64,000 nucleotides of DNA from NCBI RefSeq assembly GCF_026646375.1, contig NZ_JAIPPU010000002.1, forward strand, positions 62,001 to 126,000, in the 5' to 3' direction. Under the pieces are notes generated by a model. That model had not been told where the DNA came from and ran no database searches. It saw nothing but the letters and a program-made list of their open reading frames with translations. Position numbers and translations under genes: made by a program. Position 1 is the stretch's first letter, and the number at the start of each line of letters is the position of its first letter. The stretch comes from Acetobacterium wieringae (GTDB lineage Bacteria > Bacillota > Clostridia > Eubacteriales > Eubacteriaceae). Positions 61,692 to 64,000 of this stretch are shown one piece after another.

Positions 61692-62477
61692 TTAAATATA
61701 AGGAGTTGTTACAGGTGGGCAAGGACCGCCAAGAGCTTCTAAAGCTTGTTTACCAACTTCTCTAGCAGCATAAACGGCTTGTCGAACTGCACCAGCGTCT
61801 CCAGAAATGAAGATCATTGACTCATTCGAGTATTTTGTTCCGCCATTGTCAGGTGAAGCATAACCACAAAGTTCTACGTTAGCAGCTTTTAAAGCAGCAT
61901 CAGACATTAATACGCCGATACCAGCTGGAGCACCAACGATAATTGCAAAAGCTTTTCCGATTGGAGCGCCTAAAGTCATGTTACAAGCGAAGCTTGCACG
62001 GGCAGTATATTGGAATTCCAAGTGGCCTGCAGCGTTTGCATATACATCTCCGAAGGTTCTGTTTAAGTCGTTAAGAGCAACTTCAACAGCACGTTTTGCA
62101 TCCGATACATCTTCAGCACCAAAGATAATTAAAGAACCATGACCAGCGCCACCTTCAGTATCTCTTGCCAGTTCACAAGAAACAACTTCACAGTTGGTAG
62201 CTTTTACAGCTTCATCAGCAGCGAAAATCTGAGGACCAGCACCAGTTCTAGCAGAAAGAATACCGATTGATCTGTATTTAGGATCAATTTTCATAGCTTC
62301 ATGTAAAGTTCTGTCCACGTTTGCAATAACAAAACCAATTGAGTTACCAACTGCTGTTCCTACAAATTCGGTCAATCCACAAACACCAGTTGCAGCAGCA
62401 ACAGTACCTGTTTCTTCAACTTCACTCATTTTCTTCATAACTTCTTCCATCAATTTGTTCATTAAATCATCTTTCAT
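61692..62477 (-). CDS. pduB: Microcompartment shell protein PduB (trimeric tandem BMC)
   Basis: 261 aa with two BMC domains, the major trimeric shell protein. Motifs GLTEFVGTAVGNSIGFVIANVD, GPQIFAADEAVKATNC and SNESMIFISGDAGAVRQAVYAA fit PduB. The N-terminal amphipathic region (DLMNKLMEEVMKKMSEVEE) could anchor the lumen enzymes. No internal methionine lies where PduB' begins in Salmonella, so only one form is expected. GGAGGTG ribosome site. Confidence 0.95.
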   Translation of the reverse strand: MKDDLMNKLMEEVMKKMSEVEETGTVAAATGVCGLTEFVGTAVGNSIGFVIANVDRTLHEAMKIDPKYRSIGILSARTGAGPQIFAADEAVKATNCEVVSCELARDTEGGAGHGSLIIFGAEDVSDAKRAVEVALNDLNRTFGDVYANAAGHLEFQYTARASFACNMTLGAPIGKAFAIIVGAPAGIGVLMSDAALKAANVELCGYASPDNGGTKYSNESMIFISGDAGAVRQAVYAAREVGKQALEALGGPCPPVTTPYI

Positions 62478-62505
62478 TAATTTACACCTCCGTAATTATA
62501 AAATA

Positions 62506-62781
62506 TTATAGACTTGGTAAAATTTTCTCCACATCACCGTGTGGTCTTGGGATTACGTGTACTGAAACAACCTGTCCAACTTTGTCAGCTGCTGCAGCGC
62601 CTGCATCAACTGCAGCTTTAACAGCTCCAACATCACCACGAACCATAACAGTTACTAATCCAGAACCGATTTTTTCGTAGCCTACTAATGATACGTTAGC
62701 AGATTTTACCATAGCATCTGCAGCCTCAATTACTGCAACCAGACCTTTGGTTTCGATCATGCCTAAAGCTTCGTTTGTCAT
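62506..62781 (-). CDS. pduA: Microcompartment hexameric shell protein PduA
   Basis: 91 aa BMC-H, first gene of the operon. Motifs [24 protein letters not shown] (residues 4-27), [17 protein letters not shown] and [17 protein letters not shown] match PduA/PduJ. These form the facets of the shell and pores for propanediol. AAGGAGG ribosome site. It is the promoter-proximal gene, with a 296-base gap to the regulator. Confidence 0.95.
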   Translation of the reverse strand: MTNEALGMIETKGLVAVIEAADAMVKSANVSLVGYEKIGSGLVTVMVRGDVGAVKAAVDAGAAAADKVGQVVSVHVIPRPHGDVEKILPSL

Positions 62782-63077
62782 AAGCTCTATCCTCCTTAAT
62801 TACAAGATTTTGTTACTGAACTACCTATATTCTAATGCAAAGCCGATGATAATTACTTGCGCTGTTCTTATAAAAATATTCTGGATTTCTGTGGCACATC
62901 TTGAAAACCTTTTACTGTCGCAGTTTTTTTGTATCTGTTCATAAAAATGCAGTGGAATATTTTGTCGAATACCTGCACTTTAAAGTAATCCTTTCCTTTT
63001 TTTAGACATAAAAAAGAACAGGTTCACCATCAGGTTTTCCTGTTCGATATTTTTTACTTATTCTGTCATTATTTTTA
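62782..63077. other. Intergenic region upstream of the pdu operon
   Basis: Should contain the pdu promoter and activator sites. I find no good -35/-10 pair and no sigma-54 site, which is typical of activator-dependent promoters; a weak -10 (TAGAAT) lies about 60 bases before pduA. The regulator's terminator occupies 63010 to 63045. Confidence 0.4.
63010..63045 (-). terminator. Intrinsic terminator of the REC-AraC regulator gene
   Basis: 7-bp stem GAACAGG/CCTGTTC (63016 to 63022, 63039 to 63045) followed on the minus strand by six T, about 33 bases after the stop codon. It insulates pduA from read-through. Confidence 0.72.
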
Positions 63078-64000
63078 TCAGGATACTTCCCGATGTTTGT
63101 CAGCGAATTTTTCATCTTTTGGATGGTTATTCCCTACATGTTCATCTTCCTCCATCGCATTTCCACGACGCTCTTTCCGATACTCAGTGGGTGTCATTCC
63201 AGTACTCTTTTTAAATACCTTGCTAAAATAATTCGGTTCATGGTAAGAAAGATCCAATGCAATATTGATAATTGGAACATCCGTATTGGCCAGCATATCT
63301 TTGGCTATTTCTATTTTACGTTCCGTTAAATAGGTTACAAAATTAACCCCCGTTTCTTTTTTAAAGATCTTACTCAAATAGTAGGAACTCATATTGGCAT
63401 ACTCCCCAACCTGATCAAGGGAAATATCCTTGTAACAGTTTCGGTCAATATAATTCAAAATATCTTCGATATTGTTCTTACGTGTTTCTTTATTGTCCAG
63501 CATTCGATCAAAAACCTTGTCAATAGTTTTCATGATTTCGATTTTTAGATCATAACGATTTTTATAGCCATTGACAAATTGCATATTATTGCTTGAGCAA
63601 AGGGGACTATTTAGCTCATATCCGCACATATCCTGGGTCACAATATTAAGTTCCTCCATAAAATGCTTGATTTCTGCCTGTACCGACATAATATCATAGG
63701 TATGGTAATCATAAATCATATCCAGATAACTGATCAGGGCAGTTCTGGCATCACTGTATTTTTTCTGGATAATAGCAAAAATAACTTCATTCATTTTTTC
63801 ATCAAAACGTTCTTTGGCATTATTTTTTAATGAAGCAATGCTCTGATTAATGGAATCCATCAGTTGTTGGGGGCGAATCGGTTTTAACAGAAAATCATCG
63901 ACCCGAGCCTTGATGGCCTGATGGGCAAAATCAAATTCATTAAACGCCGTTATCAAAATGACTTTCTTTTCATGGTCTTCCTTTTTAATCGTTTTTAATA
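63078..64000 (-). CDS. REC-AraC (YesN-type) response regulator, truncated at window end
   Basis: The frame runs open past the window end, so the N-terminus is missing. The visible part starts in the back half of a receiver domain (KKVILITAFNEFDFAHQAI, then DDFLLKPIRP with the conserved Lys), followed by a helical linker of about 130 residues, then an AraC-type DNA-binding domain with two helix-turn-helix motifs (DISLDQVGEYANMSSYYLSK and PIINIALDLSYHEPNYFSKV) and a charged tail. A typical full length would be about 330-530 aa. It lies directly upstream of pduA on the same strand and is probably the activator, paired with a sensor kinase outside the window. It has no visible PocR domain. Confidence 0.88.
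   Translation of the reverse strand, partial: LKTIKKEDHEKKVILITAFNEFDFAHQAIKARVDDFLLKPIRPQQLMDSINQSIASLKNNAKERFDEKMNEVIFAIIQKKYSDARTALISYLDMIYDYHTYDIMSVQAEIKHFMEELNIVTQDMCGYELNSPLCSSNNMQFVNGYKNRYDLKIEIMKTIDKVFDRMLDNKETRKNNIEDILNYIDRNCYKDISLDQVGEYANMSSYYLSKIFKKETGVNFVTYLTERKIEIAKDMLANTDVPIINIALDLSYHEPNYFSKVFKKSTGMTPTEYRKERRGNAMEEDEHVGNNHPKDEKFADKHREVS

Noticed and set aside
62782-63000. Sigma-54 promoter for pdu
   Set aside because: A TGGCAC on the plus strand (62892) and TTGCA on the minus strand do not form a -24/-12 pair in either orientation.

Overview
The window looks like chromosomal DNA of a low- to mid-GC anaerobic Firmicute. PolC, AddAB, a SigB/RsbVW-type module, a subtilase with ChW repeats (a mostly clostridial repeat) and a bacterial-microcompartment 1,2-propanediol operon together suggest a Clostridia/Eubacteriales member, and an Acetobacterium-like acetogen is the best guess. 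That genus call is an inference from gene content; no rRNA or marker search was possible. I see no tRNA, rRNA, CRISPR array, prophage or intact insertion sequence. Nearly all genes lie on the minus strand; only dxr and the secreted protease are on the plus strand.

Layout. 1-3.3 kb: ftsE-ftsX followed by a coiled-coil M23 peptidoglycan hydrolase (division and cell-wall turnover). 3.5-8.4 kb: an iron alcohol dehydrogenase, a lone dxr, an MFS transporter and a TetR regulator. 8.4-16.2 kb: the isoprenoid/lipid/replication operon uppS-cdsA-rseP-ispG-polC, without the dxr that usually sits between cdsA and rseP and with an RseP that lacks its PDZ domain. 16.5-20.5 kb: ridA with a YheO/DauR-like regulator, then a TM1266-family regulator plus an NMT1/TauA-type ABC importer behind a structured leader that ends in a terminator. 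20.9-26.2 kb: the subtilase and a giant FtsX-like permease without an adjacent ATPase. 26.4-33.5 kb: addB-addA. 33.8-36.4 kb: trpS, xpt-murI, and two copies of an interspersed element with a hairpin whose stem covaries. 36.5-40.2 kb: rsbV-rsbW-sigma factor and an EF-G-like GTPase. 40.3-46 kb: dnaX-ybaB-recR-ptsI-ptsH-ytxH-DUF948-like. 46.1-47.5 kb: an extremely Ala/Lys/Glu-rich repeat protein.

47.6-62.8 kb holds a near-complete pdu operon read right to left: pduA, B, C, D, E, G, H, a BMC-H with an acidic tail, pduL, eutJ-like, a flavoprotein, pduN, pduO, a second HbpS/GlcG protein, pduP, pduS, an unrecognised polytopic membrane protein and pduT. The B12 diol dehydratase (PduCDE) makes propionaldehyde, PduGH reactivates it, PduO and PduS supply adenosylcobalamin, PduP makes propionyl-CoA and PduL makes propionyl-phosphate inside a shell of PduA, PduB, the extended BMC-H, PduN and PduT. 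No propanol dehydrogenase (PduQ), PduU, PduV or PduW is present in the operon. A REC-AraC (YesN-type) response regulator upstream, cut by the window end, is the likely activator.

Most noteworthy for follow-up: the two-copy covarying hairpin element (33.7 and 36.4 kb), the structured attenuator leader and probable ATC start of the TM1266-family gene, the unknown membrane protein and the flavoprotein with a targeting-like helix in the pdu operon, the Ala/Lys-rich repeat protein behind very strong hairpins, and the PDZ-less RseP with displaced dxr.
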